The notes: generated by a model from the sequence alone, not told the origin. DNA of 64,000 nt from Pontibacter russatus (GCF_009931655.1 NZ_CP047984.1:3613001-3677000), one strand, 5' to 3'. Shown: positions 47,921-58,658, numbered from the stretch's first letter. Program-made: numbers and translations.

Positions 47921-48982
47921 ATGGGAGATATAAACCCTTACACCGTGACAGAGACAATACACATCGGGAATCAGGCGCTGCAGGAATTGCCCGCGCTGCT
48001 GCAGAACCGGGCCTTCAGCAAGGTGGCGGTGCTGGTGGACGAAAACACCCTGGCGCACTGCTACCCGCTCCTGAAGCCACACCTGCCCGCCCACGACCTC
48101 ATCCAGATTAAGAGCGGAGAGGAGCACAAGACGCTGCAAACCTGCGATTATATATGGCAACGCATGACCGAGCTGCACCTGGACCGCTGGTCGGTGCTGG
48201 TGAACCTGGGCGGCGGCGTGATCGGGGATATGGGCGGCTTCTGCGCGGCCGTTTTCAAGCGCGGAATCTATTTTGTGCAGGTGCCCACCACGCTGCTCGC
48301 GCAGGTAGATGCCAGCGTGGGCGGCAAAACGGGTATTGATTTCCACGGGCTCAAAAACCACCTCGGTGTGTACCAGGAGCCGCAGGCGGTATTTATCAAC
48401 CCCGGTTTCCTGAAAACCCTGCCGCAGCGCGAGCTGAAGTCTGGCTATGCCGAACTGATCAAGCACTGGCTCATTGCCGATGCCGCCAAGTTTGAGGAGC
48501 AGCGGAACGTGGGCCTGATGACGGACGACTGGGAGGAACTGATTCGTCATTCCGTGGCTATCAAAGCCAAAGTAGTGGAGGCCGACCCGCTGGAGGGGGG
48601 CTACCGCAAGGTGCTGAACTTTGGCCACACGGTGGGCCACGCCGTGGAAACCTATATGATGCGCCAGCCGGGCCGCGAGCTGCTACACGGCGAGGCCATT
48701 GCCGTCGGCATGATTTGCGAGGCGTTCCTTTCAGTGAAAAAGGAGGTGCTGGCCAAAGATGACCTGGACAAAATAGAGGTGTTCCTGGAGACGGTGTACG
48801 AGAAGGTGGTGATCAAGAAAGACGACATCGACCCGATTGCGGAACTGGCGCTGCAGGACAAGAAAAACACCCATTCGGCCATCAACTGCACGCTGCTGGC
48901 TGGCATCGGGCACGCCATCTACAACCAGCCCATCACACTCCACGACATCCGGGAGTCCTTACGCTACTATCAATCACTATGA
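47921..48982 (+). CDS. aroB: 3-dehydroquinate synthase
   Basis: This 353-residue enzyme cyclises DAHP to 3-dehydroquinate, the second step of the shikimate pathway. NLGGGVIGDMGGF (about residues 92-104), the active-site lysine in VGGKTGIDF, metal-binding His in LNFGHTVGHAVE and in LHGEAIAVGM (about residue 250) are all present. It overlaps aroA by 4 bases (ATGA), so the two are coupled. Confidence 0.96.
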   Translation: MGDINPYTVTETIHIGNQALQELPALLQNRAFSKVAVLVDENTLAHCYPLLKPHLPAHDLIQIKSGEEHKTLQTCDYIWQRMTELHLDRWSVLVNLGGGVIGDMGGFCAAVFKRGIYFVQVPTTLLAQVDASVGGKTGIDFHGLKNHLGVYQEPQAVFINPGFLKTLPQRELKSGYAELIKHWLIADAAKFEEQRNVGLMTDDWEELIRHSVAIKAKVVEADPLEGGYRKVLNFGHTVGHAVETYMMRQPGRELLHGEAIAVGMICEAFLSVKKEVLAKDDLDKIEVFLETVYEKVVIKKDDIDPIAELALQDKKNTHSAINCTLLAGIGHAIYNQPITLHDIRESLRYYQSL

Positions 48983-50223
48983 TATCATCAAAAAAACTAC
49001 GCTCCGTTACACTCACGCACCCAACCGGTAAAATAAAAGGAGATATAAAACTGCCCGCCTCCAAAAGCGAGGCGAACCGCGCCCTGATCATCGCGGCCCT
49101 GTCGGGGCAGGAGTCGGAGCTGCACAACCTGTCGGAGGCCAACGACACCCAACTGCTGCAGCGCCTGCTGCAAAGCGACGCCGAAACCATCGACGCGGAG
49201 GATGCCGGCACCGTGATGCGCTTTCTGACGGCCTACTATGCCGTGACGGGGCAGCGCAAAATACTCACCGGAACGGAGCGCATGTGCCAGCGGCCCATCA
49301 AGGTGCTGGTGGAGGCCCTGCGCGAGTTAGGCGCTGATATTGAGTACCTGGGCGAGGAGGGGTATCCGCCCATGAAAATGAACGGCTTCCGTGGCAATGG
49401 CAACCGCCGGTTGAAAGTGCGCAGCGACATCAGCAGCCAGTATATATCGGCGCTGCTGATGGTGGGTCCGCTGCTGCCCGATGGACTCGAGCTGGAACTG
49501 GAGGGCAAAATCGGCTCCCGCCCCTATATAGAAATGACGCTCTCGCTGATGGAGCATTTTGGGGTGTCCGCCACATTCGAAGGCAATACGATAATAGTGT
49601 CCCACCAGCCCTACAAGGCAGCCTCGTTCAGCGTGGAGTCAGACTGGTCGGCGGCCAGTTACTGGTACAGCCTGGTGGCGCTGGCGCAGGAAGCCGACAT
49701 TACGCTGCTGGGCCTGAAGGAGAAATCCTTCCAGGGCGACCGCGCCATTGTAGACATCATGTACCGGCTGGGCGTATATACCACCTTCACGGAAGAGGGC
49801 GTGAAACTGACGAAGAAGGAGCAGGAGCGCCACGTTTCCTTCGACTTTTCCGATTGTCCTGACCTGGTGCAGACAGTAGTGGCGCTTTGCGCGGGCATCG
49901 GTACGCGTGTGGACATGACGGGGCTGGAGAGCCTCCGCATCAAAGAGACAGACCGTATTCAGGCGCTGCAACTGGAGGTGCTGGGCATGAACTCCTCGCT
50001 GGAGGAAATCACGCCCGGCGTGTTCCGGCTAACGCCTGGCATCCTGACAAAGGAGAAACTGTCGTTCCGCACCTATCAGGACCACCGCATGGCGATGGCC
50101 TTTGCCCCGCTGGCCCTGCTGGAGCCCGTGGAGATACAGGAGCCCAGCGTGGTGCGCAAATCATACCCCCGGTTTTGGGAGGATTTGGAGAAAGTGGGAT
50201 TTGAGATTGCGGAGAATGCATGA
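48979..50223 (+). CDS. aroA: 3-phosphoshikimate 1-carboxyvinyltransferase (EPSP synthase)
   Basis: This 414-residue enzyme transfers enolpyruvyl from PEP to shikimate-3-phosphate. KLPASKSEANRALIIAAL (about residues 25-42) contains the PEP-binding lysine, and SDWSAASYWY, KETDRIQAL and YQDHRMAMAF mark the remaining sites. The usual LGNAGTAMRPL loop reads EDAGTVMRFL, so the substrate loop is divergent, as in some Bacteroidota. It overlaps both aroB and the following unknown gene by 4 bases. Confidence 0.95.
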   Translation: MISSKKLRSVTLTHPTGKIKGDIKLPASKSEANRALIIAALSGQESELHNLSEANDTQLLQRLLQSDAETIDAEDAGTVMRFLTAYYAVTGQRKILTGTERMCQRPIKVLVEALRELGADIEYLGEEGYPPMKMNGFRGNGNRRLKVRSDISSQYISALLMVGPLLPDGLELELEGKIGSRPYIEMTLSLMEHFGVSATFEGNTIIVSHQPYKAASFSVESDWSAASYWYSLVALAQEADITLLGLKEKSFQGDRAIVDIMYRLGVYTTFTEEGVKLTKKEQERHVSFDFSDCPDLVQTVVALCAGIGTRVDMTGLESLRIKETDRIQALQLEVLGMNSSLEEITPGVFRLTPGILTKEKLSFRTYQDHRMAMAFAPLALLEPVEIQEPSVVRKSYPRFWEDLEKVGFEIAENA

Positions 50224-50750
50224 CAGCGCAGGGAGAAAGGCGCCTGTACGGTGATGCTGACCTGATAGCGCAGCAATTGGCAAGCATGCGACTGATGGAA
50301 AGCTCGGCGGGGGATTATGCCGCTGTCTATAAAGATCCGGTTACGGGCGCGTTCTGGCTCCGGTATTATGCCACAGCCGCCGCGCAGGGCGGCGGCTACC
50401 TCACCTTGATGCGGCTTCCTGCCCCAACCATCGCTGCACTGATCGATATAGCCATCACGACCCGCTTTAAGGATGAGGCGGTTGCGGCCATGCTCCGGCT
50501 GCTGGACGAGGAAGCGATCGAGAAAAAAGATTTCAGGGAATTGCTGGTAGAGAAACTGGAGCGGCACCAGCCTGAGAGTAAGCAACAGAAGCAACGGCTC
50601 ATCCAGCTTATAAAGCTCACGGGCCTGGATGACCCCATGAACCGGCGGGAGGTCCTGCAGCGGAGCAGGCGGCAGGTGGAGCAGGACTCCGCATATTTCA
50701 AAGCCGTAGCTGGCAGAGCAACTCATTTGCTGAGGAAATTGCAGGCTTAA
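50220..50750 (+). CDS. Unknown protein coupled to aroA, with an Imm27-like segment
   Basis: This 176-residue soluble protein starts with ATG inside the aroA stop (ATGA). Residues about 30-70 (YKDPVTGAFWLRYY, then QGGGYLTLMRLPA) resemble the motif of Imm27-type immunity proteins. The rest is a Gln/Lys/Arg-rich helix of unknown role. No toxin is nearby, so immunity is not shown. It is the third gene of an aroB-aroA operon and its stop overlaps the convergent BtuF-like gene by 4 bases. Confidence 0.68.
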   Translation: MTAQGERRLYGDADLIAQQLASMRLMESSAGDYAAVYKDPVTGAFWLRYYATAAAQGGGYLTLMRLPAPTIAALIDIAITTRFKDEAVAAMLRLLDEEAIEKKDFRELLVEKLERHQPESKQQKQRLIQLIKLTGLDDPMNRREVLQRSRRQVEQDSAYFKAVAGRATHLLRKLQA

Positions 50751-51544
50751 TTTTCTGATGCGGCGCTCACTTCCCTGACAACCTGCTGCAGATACGCCGG
50801 CACATATAGCAGTCTGCTGCCGTACCAACTGAACATCTCGCCATCCACCACTTTCACCAGCGCCTGCGGGCACAGCGCCTGGAACTCCGCAATATGTTTC
50901 TCTTTAAAAGGATATGGCTCCGATGAAAGCAGGATAAGCTGTGGCGCGGCCTTCTGTAGCTGTTCGGGAGTGATTTGGGGGTAACGGGGCAGGTCAGAAA
51001 AGACGTTCCGGAAGCCGCAGCGCTGTAGGATATGGTCGATGATGTTGTGGCTGCCCACAGCCATATAGGGCTCGCGCCAGATAAAGTAGGCGGCACTGAT
51101 GGGCGGCGGCACCGGCTGCAAACTCCTAAAGCCTGAGCGGATTTGCTGTATTAGATCTGTGGCTTTGGCTTCCGTGCCGGTTAGCCTGCCTACTTCCTGC
51201 ATCATCTGCAGCGCATCCTCCAGCGTGTAAATGTCGCTCATCCACACCGGGTACTTTTGCTGCAGCGCCTCAATCCCCTCCCTGTAATTCTCTTCCTTGT
51301 TGCCGATAATCAAATCAGGCTGTAGCGCGTCTATTTCCTCGAACCGGAAGTTTTTGGTGCCGCCGATTATGGTCTTCTGCTTTACCAGTGGCTGCGGGCG
51401 GATACAGAATTTCGTGAGCCCCGCCACCCGGTCCGCCAGGCCCAGGTAAAACAACAGCTCCGTTTGCGACGGCACCAGCGACACGATGCGCTGCGGCAGC
51501 GCAGGAAGCGTGATCTGGTGGCCCATCTGGTCTGTGAAAAGCAT
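50747..51544 (-). CDS. BtuF-like periplasmic-binding-fold protein without signal peptide
   Basis: This 265-residue protein has a helical-backbone metal-receptor fold: RIVSLVPSQTELLFYLGL at the start, ALQPDLIIGNKEENY, and SYLP-like late motifs, as in cobalamin or haem binding proteins of ABC importers. No signal peptide or lipobox is visible, yet this family is normally exported, and no transporter gene lies beside it. It may be a cytoplasmic relative, or the start may be mis-set, although no in-frame hydrophobic extension is apparent. Confidence 0.82.
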   Translation of the reverse strand: MLFTDQMGHQITLPALPQRIVSLVPSQTELLFYLGLADRVAGLTKFCIRPQPLVKQKTIIGGTKNFRFEEIDALQPDLIIGNKEENYREGIEALQQKYPVWMSDIYTLEDALQMMQEVGRLTGTEAKATDLIQQIRSGFRSLQPVPPPISAAYFIWREPYMAVGSHNIIDHILQRCGFRNVFSDLPRYPQITPEQLQKAAPQLILLSSEPYPFKEKHIAEFQALCPQALVKVVDGEMFSWYGSRLLYVPAYLQQVVREVSAASEN

Positions 51545-51625
51545 ATATAGTTCCGAATTACGAGTTCCGAGTTACGAATGATGGCTGCCTCTGAGACCTG
51601 TGAGAGTTTATATATAAGCGAATAA

Positions 51626-51871
51626 TTACACTTCCTGGAAGTACAGCCGTTTGTATTCGTTCCGGCCCCAGAAAGGCACGAAGGCCTTGCATGTTTGGGC
51701 TACGGTCATGCCTACCGATTTTCTACGGATGTTGATAATAATGCCCAGGTGGATGACCAGCGACACCAGGATGAAAGCCGTCACGCGGGGATCATCCTGG
51801 GGCCTGCTCAGGTATATGGCCAGTACAACCCACGGCAGAATCAGAAGAACCCAGAACAGGTAGCGGTGCAT
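51626..51871 (-). CDS. Small two-helix membrane protein
   Basis: This 81-residue protein has membrane helices at about residues 4-22 and 29-48, then a basic, polar tail (RRKSVGMTVAQTCKAFVPFWG). It is not recognised as a named family. It lies in an AT-rich neighbourhood with TATATA words on both sides and no obvious operon partner. Confidence 0.55.
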   Translation of the reverse strand: MHRYLFWVLLILPWVVLAIYLSRPQDDPRVTAFILVSLVIHLGIIINIRRKSVGMTVAQTCKAFVPFWGRNEYKRLYFQEV

Positions 51872-52171
51872 ATCCAGTGGCTTATATATAACAACGTGAA
51901 CTCGGAAATTATTCTTTAAAATTTACACTTCCAGAGCCCTTAATATAAATATTGGTTGATGTATTCTTCTATTTCGGGAAATATAGCCCACAAATGCAGA
52001 TATATGACATGATACTTACGATTGCTTAGTGATTAAAATACTACATAAGACCTTGTTAATCAATTATTTATATATTGTTTAATTCCCGAGTTCACGTTAT
52101 AACAGAAGCGGCTAAAATCAAAGACCTCCGGAGTTTTGACTCCGGAGGTCTTATACGGTAAGAACAGATGC
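51872..52171. other. AT-rich spacer with leftward terminator
   Basis: It is very AT-rich from 51880 to 52080 and ends in the terminator of the M42 peptidase gene. There is no gene, and no full promoter consensus is visible. Confidence 0.45.
52121..52152 (-). terminator. Terminator of the M42 peptidase gene
   Basis: AAGACCTCCGGAGT pairs perfectly with ACTCCGGAGGTCTT around TTTG. Confidence 0.85.
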
Positions 52172-53242
52172 TTAGCTCAGGTAGCGGAAGTCCTGCTTGT
52201 CCTGGATATTGAGCACCGTTTCGTATATCATCTTGATCACGTTGTCCACGTCGTCTTTGTGTACGGTTTCCACGGTGGTGTGCATATACTTGAGCGGAAG
52301 CGAGATAAGCGCCGCCGCCACGCCCGCGTTGGAGTAGGCAAAGGCGTCGGTGTCGGTGCCGGTGGCACGTGAAACAGCCGAGCGCTGAAACGGAATGTCC
52401 TTTTCCTTGGCAGTGTTGATGATCAAGTCGCGCACGTTGTTCTGCACGGCAGGGCCATAGGCAATCACAGGCCCTTTGCCGCAGTGAATGTCGCCGCTCG
52501 TTTTCTTCTCGTACATCGGCGACTGCGTATCGTGGGTCACGTCGGTGATGATGGCCACATCCGGCTTGATGCGGTGCGCGATCATCTCGGCCCCCCGCAG
52601 GCCAATCTCTTCCTGCACGGCATTCACGATATATAAACCGAAAGGCAATTGCTTGTTGTTCTCCTTCAGCATGCGCGCCACCTCAGCTATCATAAAGCCC
52701 CCGATGCGGTTGTCGAGTGCGCGGCCCACGTAGTAGCGGTCGTTCATCACCGTGAACTCGTCCTCGAAGGTAGCCACACAGCCCACGTGTATGCCCATTT
52801 CCTCCACTTCCTCACGGTTTTTCGCGCCGCAGTCCAGAAACACCGTTTCGATGGTGGGGGCTTTGTCCTGCTCCACCTTGCGCACATGAATGGCGGGCCA
52901 GCCGAAAACAGCCTTTACGATACCCTTTGCGGTATATATGTTCACCCGCTTGGAGGGGGCAATGAGGGCGTCGGAGCCGCCGTTGCGCTTCAGGTAGATA
53001 TAGCCTTCCGGGGTGATATAGTTCACAAACCAGGAAATCTCGTCGGCGTGCGCCTCAATCACTACTTTGTATTCCGCTTCGGGGTTGATAACGCCAACCA
53101 CGGTGCCGTAAGTGTCGGTGAAATAGGAGTCGATGTAGGGCCTGATGTACTCCAGCCACAGTTTTTGCCCCTCTGCCTCAAAACCAGTCGGGGAGGAGTT
53201 GTTCAGGTATTTCTGTAAGAAATCAAAAGATTCTTGTCGCAT
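52172..53242 (-). CDS. M42 family metallopeptidase
   Basis: This 356-residue dinuclear-metal aminopeptidase has the metal ligands HADE (about residue 65), the aspartate in RALDNRIGG, the glutamates in VQEEIGLRGAE and the histidine in KYMHTTVE near 320. M42 enzymes (tetrahedral aminopeptidase or endoglucanase-like) cut short peptides in the cytoplasm. The length is typical and all metal positions are intact. An AT-rich, repeated-word spacer lies upstream. Confidence 0.94.
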   Translation of the reverse strand: MRQESFDFLQKYLNNSSPTGFEAEGQKLWLEYIRPYIDSYFTDTYGTVVGVINPEAEYKVVIEAHADEISWFVNYITPEGYIYLKRNGGSDALIAPSKRVNIYTAKGIVKAVFGWPAIHVRKVEQDKAPTIETVFLDCGAKNREEVEEMGIHVGCVATFEDEFTVMNDRYYVGRALDNRIGGFMIAEVARMLKENNKQLPFGLYIVNAVQEEIGLRGAEMIAHRIKPDVAIITDVTHDTQSPMYEKKTSGDIHCGKGPVIAYGPAVQNNVRDLIINTAKEKDIPFQRSAVSRATGTDTDAFAYSNAGVAAALISLPLKYMHTTVETVHKDDVDNVIKMIYETVLNIQDKQDFRYLS

Positions 53243-53244
53243 GG

Positions 53245-53340
53245 TTGCTAATTAAAAATCAGAAATTAAAAATCATAAATGGTTAGAATCAGAATACAGG
53301 TATATACATACGGGTATTTCTAATTTCTAATTCACAATGA
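53245..53340. repeat. Spacer with inverted AATTAAAAATC words
   Basis: AATTAAAAATCAGAAATTA at the left and TAATTTCTAATTC at the right are imperfect inverted copies. Similar sequence recurs at 58433-58460 and 58605-58640. Confidence 0.5.
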
Positions 53341-53344
53341 AACC

Positions 53345-54904
53345 TTAAAGCGGAATATTTCCGTGCTTCTTTCGTGGAAGAGTAACGGCTTTATTCTCCA
53401 GCATCTTAAACGCCCTGATCAGCTTGCTTCTTGTTTCGGACGGCAGTATCACCTCGTCGATAAATCCACGGTGGGCCGCACGGTAGGGGGTGGCGAACTT
53501 CTTTTTATATTCCTCCACTTTCTCGGCCAGTTTCGCCTCCGGGTCCTCGGCGGCGGCAATCTCGCGCTTGAAGATGATCTCGGCGGCTCCCTGTGCGCCC
53601 ATGACGGCAATCTCGGCGGTGGGCCAGGCAAAGTTCATATCGGCGCCGATGTGCTTGGAGTTCATCACGTCGTAGGCGCCGCCGTAGGCTTTGCGGGTAA
53701 TGACGGTGATGCGCGGAACCGTCGCCTCGCAGAAAGCAAATAACAGCTTGGCCCCGTTGGTGATGATGCCGCGCCACTCCTGGTCGGTGCCCGGCAGAAA
53801 ACCCGGCACGTCCTCCAGCACCAGCAGCGGCACGTTAAAGCAGTCGCAGAAACGCACGAAGCGCGCGGCCTTGGTGCTGGCATTTATATCCAATACTCCT
53901 GCCAGCACGGCCGGCTGGTTGCCCACAATGCCGATGCTGCGCCCGCCCAGCCGTGCAAAGCCCACCACAATGTTGTCCCCAAAGTTTTTGTGTACCTCAA
54001 AGAAGGTGTCGGCGTCAATGATGCCCTCAATCACCTCGCGGATGTCGTAGGGTTGGTTCGGGTTCTCCGGGATGATGGTATCCAGTATCTCCCGTGTCTC
54101 GTCGCCGGAGGCCTCATAGGGCAGGGCGGGTGGGAGGTCTTCGCAGTTCTGGGGGATATAGCTCAGCAGCTTTTTGATGTGCGTGATGCACTCCACCTCG
54201 TTGGCGCAGGAGAAGTGCGTGACGCCGCTCTTGAAGCTGTGGGTGCTGGCGCCGCCCAGCTCCTCCGACGTCACCTCCTCGTGCGTCACTGTTTTCACCA
54301 CGTTCGGGCCAGTAACAAACATATAGGAGGTGTCTTCCACCATCATCACAAAATCGGTGATGGCCGGGGAGTACACGGCGCCGCCCGCGCATGGGCCCAT
54401 GATGGCCGATATCTGCGGGATAACCCCGGAGGCCAGCGTGTTGCGGTAGAAGATATCGGCATAGCCGCCCAGCGACACCACACCCTCCTGGATGCGGGCC
54501 CCGCCGGAATCGTTGAGGCCAATTACGGGCGCTCCGTTTTTCATGGCCAGCTCCATGATCTTCACAATCTTCTCGGCGTGTGTTTCGGAGAGGGAGCCGC
54601 CCAGCACGGTGAAATCCTGGGAGAAAACATAAACAAGGCGGCCGTTGATGGTGCCGTAGCCCGTCACCACGCCATCGCCCAGGAAGTACTGCTTGTCCAG
54701 GCCGAAATCTTTGGAGCGGTGCATCACAAACTTGCCGATCTCTTCGAAAGAGCCTTCATCCATCAGCAGGTGGATGCGCTCGCGTGCCGTCAGTTTCCCT
54801 TTCTGGTGCTGTGCCTCTATGCGGTCCTGTCCGCCGCCCAAAAGCGCCTCGGCGTTTTTCCGCTCCAGCGTCTGCAGTTGGCTCTCTCTGGTTTCTCCTG
54901 CCAT
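53345..54904 (-). CDS. Acyl-CoA carboxylase beta subunit (PccB-like)
   Basis: This 519-residue carboxyltransferase is of the propionyl-/acetyl-CoA carboxylase beta type. It begins with [18 protein letters not shown], followed by [12 protein letters not shown], and [16 protein letters not shown] forms the oxyanion hole. A second half has [11 protein letters not shown] and [13 protein letters not shown]. The closest group is propionyl-CoA or methylmalonyl-CoA carboxyltransferases, which feed propionate into the TCA cycle. The biotin-carrying alpha subunit is not nearby, so the exact acyl-CoA cannot be fixed. Confidence 0.93.
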   Translation of the reverse strand: MAGETRESQLQTLERKNAEALLGGGQDRIEAQHQKGKLTARERIHLLMDEGSFEEIGKFVMHRSKDFGLDKQYFLGDGVVTGYGTINGRLVYVFSQDFTVLGGSLSETHAEKIVKIMELAMKNGAPVIGLNDSGGARIQEGVVSLGGYADIFYRNTLASGVIPQISAIMGPCAGGAVYSPAITDFVMMVEDTSYMFVTGPNVVKTVTHEEVTSEELGGASTHSFKSGVTHFSCANEVECITHIKKLLSYIPQNCEDLPPALPYEASGDETREILDTIIPENPNQPYDIREVIEGIIDADTFFEVHKNFGDNIVVGFARLGGRSIGIVGNQPAVLAGVLDINASTKAARFVRFCDCFNVPLLVLEDVPGFLPGTDQEWRGIITNGAKLLFAFCEATVPRITVITRKAYGGAYDVMNSKHIGADMNFAWPTAEIAVMGAQGAAEIIFKREIAAAEDPEAKLAEKVEEYKKKFATPYRAAHRGFIDEVILPSETRSKLIRAFKMLENKAVTLPRKKHGNIPL

Positions 54905-55052
54905 GTGGTTTATATATGGTAAAATGAAGCTTGTGTTATCAAATCATCAATTCTCAAATTTATAAAACTCTGCCGCTAAATCCTGTACGGGAGTATCATT
55001 TTTCAGAGGAGGCAAGTTGTAAGCACGAAGCATATATAGCGAGCGGGCAAAA

Positions 55053-55084
55053 AACAAGGGCTGCCTTTATAGGCAGCCCTTGTT
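55053..55084 (-). terminator. Terminator of clpC
   Basis: AACAAGGGCTGCCT pairs with AGGCAGCCCTTGTT around TTAT. Confidence 0.85.
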
Positions 55085-55102
55085 CCATATACATTGTGCT
55101 GT

Positions 55103-57697
55103 TTATTCTTTTGTCTTGTCAGCGTCCGTGGACTTGGTTGGCTCTGTCTCCTCTTCGTCGGAGGCACTCTTGGCCTTTTTGCCGCTGCTCTTCTTCGAGG
55201 TGAATGTCAGCTTCTCCTCTCCCTCCTTGTAGTCCACCAGAATCACGTCGCCCTGGTTTACCTCGGCTTTCAGAATCTCCTCCGCAATCGGGTCTTCGAT
55301 GTACTTCTGGATGGCGCGGTTCAGCGGACGGGCACCGTATTTCGGGTCATATCCCTTCTCAGCCACAAAGTCTTTCGCCTCTTTGGTGAGCTCGATGGTG
55401 TATCCAAGGGCTTCCACACGCGTGAACAGCTTGCTCAGCGACAGTTCGATGATCTTGTGCATGTCCTCCCGGCTCAGCGAGTTGAACACGATCACATCGT
55501 CCAGGCGGTTGAGGAACTCGGGAGAGAACGTTTTCTTCAGGGCGCTTGCTATAGTGCCCTTCATGATATCGTCCACGTTCTCCTGCTTCGTCTTCGACAT
55601 GAAACCGATACCGGCCCCAAAGTCCTGCAGGTCGCGGGCCCCGATGTTTGAGGTCATGATGATGATCGTATTACGGAAGTCGACCTTGCGGCCAAGACCG
55701 TCCGTCAGGATACCATCGTCCAGCACCTGCAAGAGCAGGTTATATACATCCGGGTGCGCTTTCTCAATCTCGTCCAGCAAAACCACAGAGTACGGCTTGC
55801 GGCGGATCTTCTCCGTCAGCTGACCGCCTTCTTCATAACCCACATATCCCGGAGGCGCTCCCACTAAGCGAGACACACTGAATTTCTCCATGTACTCACT
55901 CATGTCGATGCGCACCAGCGAATCCTCTTTATCGAACAGGTACGTGGCCAGCACTTTCGCAAGCTCTGTTTTACCGACACCGGTCGGGCCCAGGAACACG
56001 AACGAACCGATTGGCTTCTTCGGGTCTTTCAGACCAACGCGCGTACGCTGGATGGCTTTCACCAACTGGCCGATCGCTTTGTCCTGGCCAATCACCTTGC
56101 CTCTGAGCTCTTCGCCCATGTTCAGGAGCTTCACGCCTTCTTTCTGCGCGATACGCTTTACCGGGATACCTGTCATCATGGCAATGACCTCTGCCACATT
56201 TTCCTCTTTCACGGTATAGCGCTTCTTCTTGGTCTCTTCTTCCCAGTTCTTCTTGGCTGTGTCGAGCTGGTCGATGAGCTTTTTCTCCTTATCACGCAGT
56301 TGGGCCGCCTCTTCGTACTTCTGGCTCTTCACCACGCGGTTCTTCTCCACCTTGATGTTCTCGATCTGCTCCTCGAGTTTCAGGATATCTTCCGGCACAA
56401 TGATGTTGTTGATGTGTACGCGGGCACCGGCCTCGTCCATCACGTCTATCGCCTTGTCTGGCAGGAAGCGGTCGCTCATATAGCGGTCGCTGAACTTCAC
56501 GCAGGCCTCAATCGCCTTGTCGGTGTAGTTGACGTGGTGGTGGTCCTGGTACTTGTCCTTGATGTTGTTCAGGATCTCGATCGTCTCCTCCGGCGTGGTC
56601 GGATCCACCATCACAATCTGGAAACGACGGGCCAGAGCGCCGTCTTTCTCGATGTACTGGCGGTACTCGTCAAGCGTAGTGGCGCCGATGCACTGGATCT
56701 CGCCGCGGGCAAGGGCTGGCTTGAACATGTTGGAAGCGTCCAGCGAGCCGGAAGCGCCACCGGCACCCACAATCGTGTGCAACTCATCAATGAACAGGAT
56801 CACGTCCGGAGACTTCTCCAGTTCGTTCATCACCGCCTTCATGCGCTCCTCGAACTGGCCACGGTATTTTGTGCCAGCCACCAGAGAGGCAAGATCCAGG
56901 GTTACCACGCGCTTGTTGAACAGCACGCGGCTTACTTTCTTCTGGATGATGCGCAGGGCAAGGCCCTCGGCAATGGCAGTTTTACCAACGCCCGGCTCAC
57001 CAATCAGGATAGGGTTGTTCTTCTTGCGGCGGCTCAGTACCTGGGCCACGCGCTCTATTTCTTTTTCACGGCCCACTATCGGGTCCAGTTTGTCTTCTTC
57101 TGCCAGCTTCGTCAGGTCGCGGCCAAAGTTGTCGAGCACCGGGGTGCGCGACTTCTCACCAGCCTTTTTGCTGGCGCTGCTGCCTGCACGCGAAGACGAG
57201 CTGCCAAATAACTTGTCAGAGTCGTCAGAGTCGTCAGTGTCTGACGATGCGAGCGGATTATTGCTGTGATAATCCAGGGAATCTCTTATTGCTTCGTAGT
57301 TCACGTTGAATTTCGCTAAAATTTGAGAAGATATATTGTCTTCATCCCGCAGGATGGATAAGAGGAGATGCTCTGTGCCGATGATGTCGCTCTTGAAGAT
57401 TTTCGCCTCCAGGTACGTTATCTTCAGCACCTTCTCCGTCTGCTTGGTGAGCGGGATACTTCCGGTAATATTGCTGCTCTGTGTTGCTGTATTTCGTGTA
57501 GCCTGCTCTAAAGCGTACTTTAACTCATCTATCGAAACGCCAAGCTTCTTCAGCAGGGCAATAGCAGTACCTTCTCCCTCCCGAATCATGCCCAGCACCA
57601 GGTGCTCGGTGCCGATGTAGTCATGACCGAGCCGAATTGCCTCCTCACGGCTAAGCGAGATAACCTCTTTCACTCGGTTTGAGAATTTTGCTTCCAT
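55103..57697 (-). CDS. clpC: ATP-dependent Clp protease ATP-binding subunit ClpC
   Basis: This 864-residue AAA+ unfoldase has two N-terminal Clp repeats (about 1-150) and two ATPase modules with GEPGVGKT (about residue 235) and GPTGVGKT (about residue 580). A UVR/coiled-coil domain lies between them ([19 protein letters not shown]), which separates ClpC from ClpA. The C-terminal tail is Lys/Ser/Glu-rich. It feeds substrates to ClpP, which lies outside the window. Confidence 0.96.
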   Translation of the reverse strand: MEAKFSNRVKEVISLSREEAIRLGHDYIGTEHLVLGMIREGEGTAIALLKKLGVSIDELKYALEQATRNTATQSSNITGSIPLTKQTEKVLKITYLEAKIFKSDIIGTEHLLLSILRDEDNISSQILAKFNVNYEAIRDSLDYHSNNPLASSDTDDSDDSDKLFGSSSSRAGSSASKKAGEKSRTPVLDNFGRDLTKLAEEDKLDPIVGREKEIERVAQVLSRRKKNNPILIGEPGVGKTAIAEGLALRIIQKKVSRVLFNKRVVTLDLASLVAGTKYRGQFEERMKAVMNELEKSPDVILFIDELHTIVGAGGASGSLDASNMFKPALARGEIQCIGATTLDEYRQYIEKDGALARRFQIVMVDPTTPEETIEILNNIKDKYQDHHHVNYTDKAIEACVKFSDRYMSDRFLPDKAIDVMDEAGARVHINNIIVPEDILKLEEQIENIKVEKNRVVKSQKYEEAAQLRDKEKKLIDQLDTAKKNWEEETKKKRYTVKEENVAEVIAMMTGIPVKRIAQKEGVKLLNMGEELRGKVIGQDKAIGQLVKAIQRTRVGLKDPKKPIGSFVFLGPTGVGKTELAKVLATYLFDKEDSLVRIDMSEYMEKFSVSRLVGAPPGYVGYEEGGQLTEKIRRKPYSVVLLDEIEKAHPDVYNLLLQVLDDGILTDGLGRKVDFRNTIIIMTSNIGARDLQDFGAGIGFMSKTKQENVDDIMKGTIASALKKTFSPEFLNRLDDVIVFNSLSREDMHKIIELSLSKLFTRVEALGYTIELTKEAKDFVAEKGYDPKYGARPLNRAIQKYIEDPIAEEILKAEVNQGDVILVDYKEGEEKLTFTSKKSSGKKAKSASDEEETEPTKSTDADKTKE

Positions 57698-57816
57698 GTA
57701 TACTATACTCCGTGTATTCTTTAAAAAATCTGATTAATTGTAACTGGTTGAGGCTGACAGGGCAAGCCTATTTTTAAACAAGCCGGGTAGCGCAATTGTT
57801 CAGTCGGGCGGCCTTT

Positions 57817-58422
57817 TTATTGTAGGTACAAATGAGATGCAGGCCCTTGTGTAAACAACAAGTCAATTATACTAAGCCCTGGTACAAATTGTTTGCCAAA
57901 TACTTGCGTGTATGGTTTTACGTGCAAATTGTCAGGAATGATTTTAGGATGTATCCTGTTCCTCAGGTCCAGCACGTCTTCCGGCTGGCCGGCCTCGTAT
58001 GCCTCCGTAAACTGCAGCGGCTTGTCCAGCCTGAGTAATTTAAGGTAAAGCTGCAACAAATCCATGTTCAGCTGGAACAAAAATTTTGGACGCCGCCCAT
58101 ATACCGCTTTCAGATAGTCGCTGTAGAACTCAAAATACGGTGCCCGCCCGTAGGCCGCCTGGATGGTGCGCCAATGCACGTTGTGCCACTTCTGGGTATA
58201 GTCTATCTCAATGTCGGTAATCAGTGTTTTGTCTTTGCTGCTGCCCCGGAGCACCGGCACGCTGAGCGGCTGCACGCCTTGCGCCGTCAGCACGTGGCAG
58301 CGGTTGCGGTAGCTTTGCTTTATATAATTTTCGTGCCGCTCCACCAGCAGGCTTTCGACGCGTAGCGCATGCCGGAAATAGGACACCGGCGGGTTGTACT
58401 GGGCTTCTGTCAGGAGAATCAA
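57817..58422 (-). CDS. WbqC-like family protein
   Basis: This 201-residue protein begins MILLTEAQYNPPVSYF, and the RNRCHVLTAQG and TQKWHNVHWRTIQAAYGRAPYFEF segments mark the WbqC family, proposed to act in polysaccharide (O-antigen) synthesis. The start codon is TTG, with no better option upstream. There is no signal peptide. It is divergent from the LpxL-like gene across an AT-rich spacer. Confidence 0.87.
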   Translation of the reverse strand: MILLTEAQYNPPVSYFRHALRVESLLVERHENYIKQSYRNRCHVLTAQGVQPLSVPVLRGSSKDKTLITDIEIDYTQKWHNVHWRTIQAAYGRAPYFEFYSDYLKAVYGRRPKFLFQLNMDLLQLYLKLLRLDKPLQFTEAYEAGQPEDVLDLRNRIHPKIIPDNLHVKPYTQVFGKQFVPGLSIIDLLFTQGPASHLYLQ

Positions 58423-58650
58423 AATCTTTATTAAAAATTAAAAATTAGAAGTTCGAAATAGCGTACAGCTGGTGAGAGCTTCCTTTTGCTAATAAAGATG
58501 AAATATACTAAAGGGAAAAGCCTTTCTTGTACTTTGTATGCCTTGCCAACTCATCCTGCAGTCACAGGATTCCCGTCCATGTAACAGCTTTATGATTCCC
58601 GAATTTAATTTCTAATTCATAATTATCTAATTCATAATTATTAGAGATTG

Positions 58651-58658
58651 TACCTTTG
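58651..58658 (+). promoter_or_regulatory. Candidate -7 box of the LpxL-like gene
   Basis: TACCTTTG followed by CGG matches TAnnTTTG 18 bases ahead of the ATG; the -33 element is not clear. Confidence 0.5.

Noticed and set aside
57781..57815. Terminator after the WbqC-like gene
   Set aside because: The GCCG/CGGC pairing is short with a large loop and no clean T-run.
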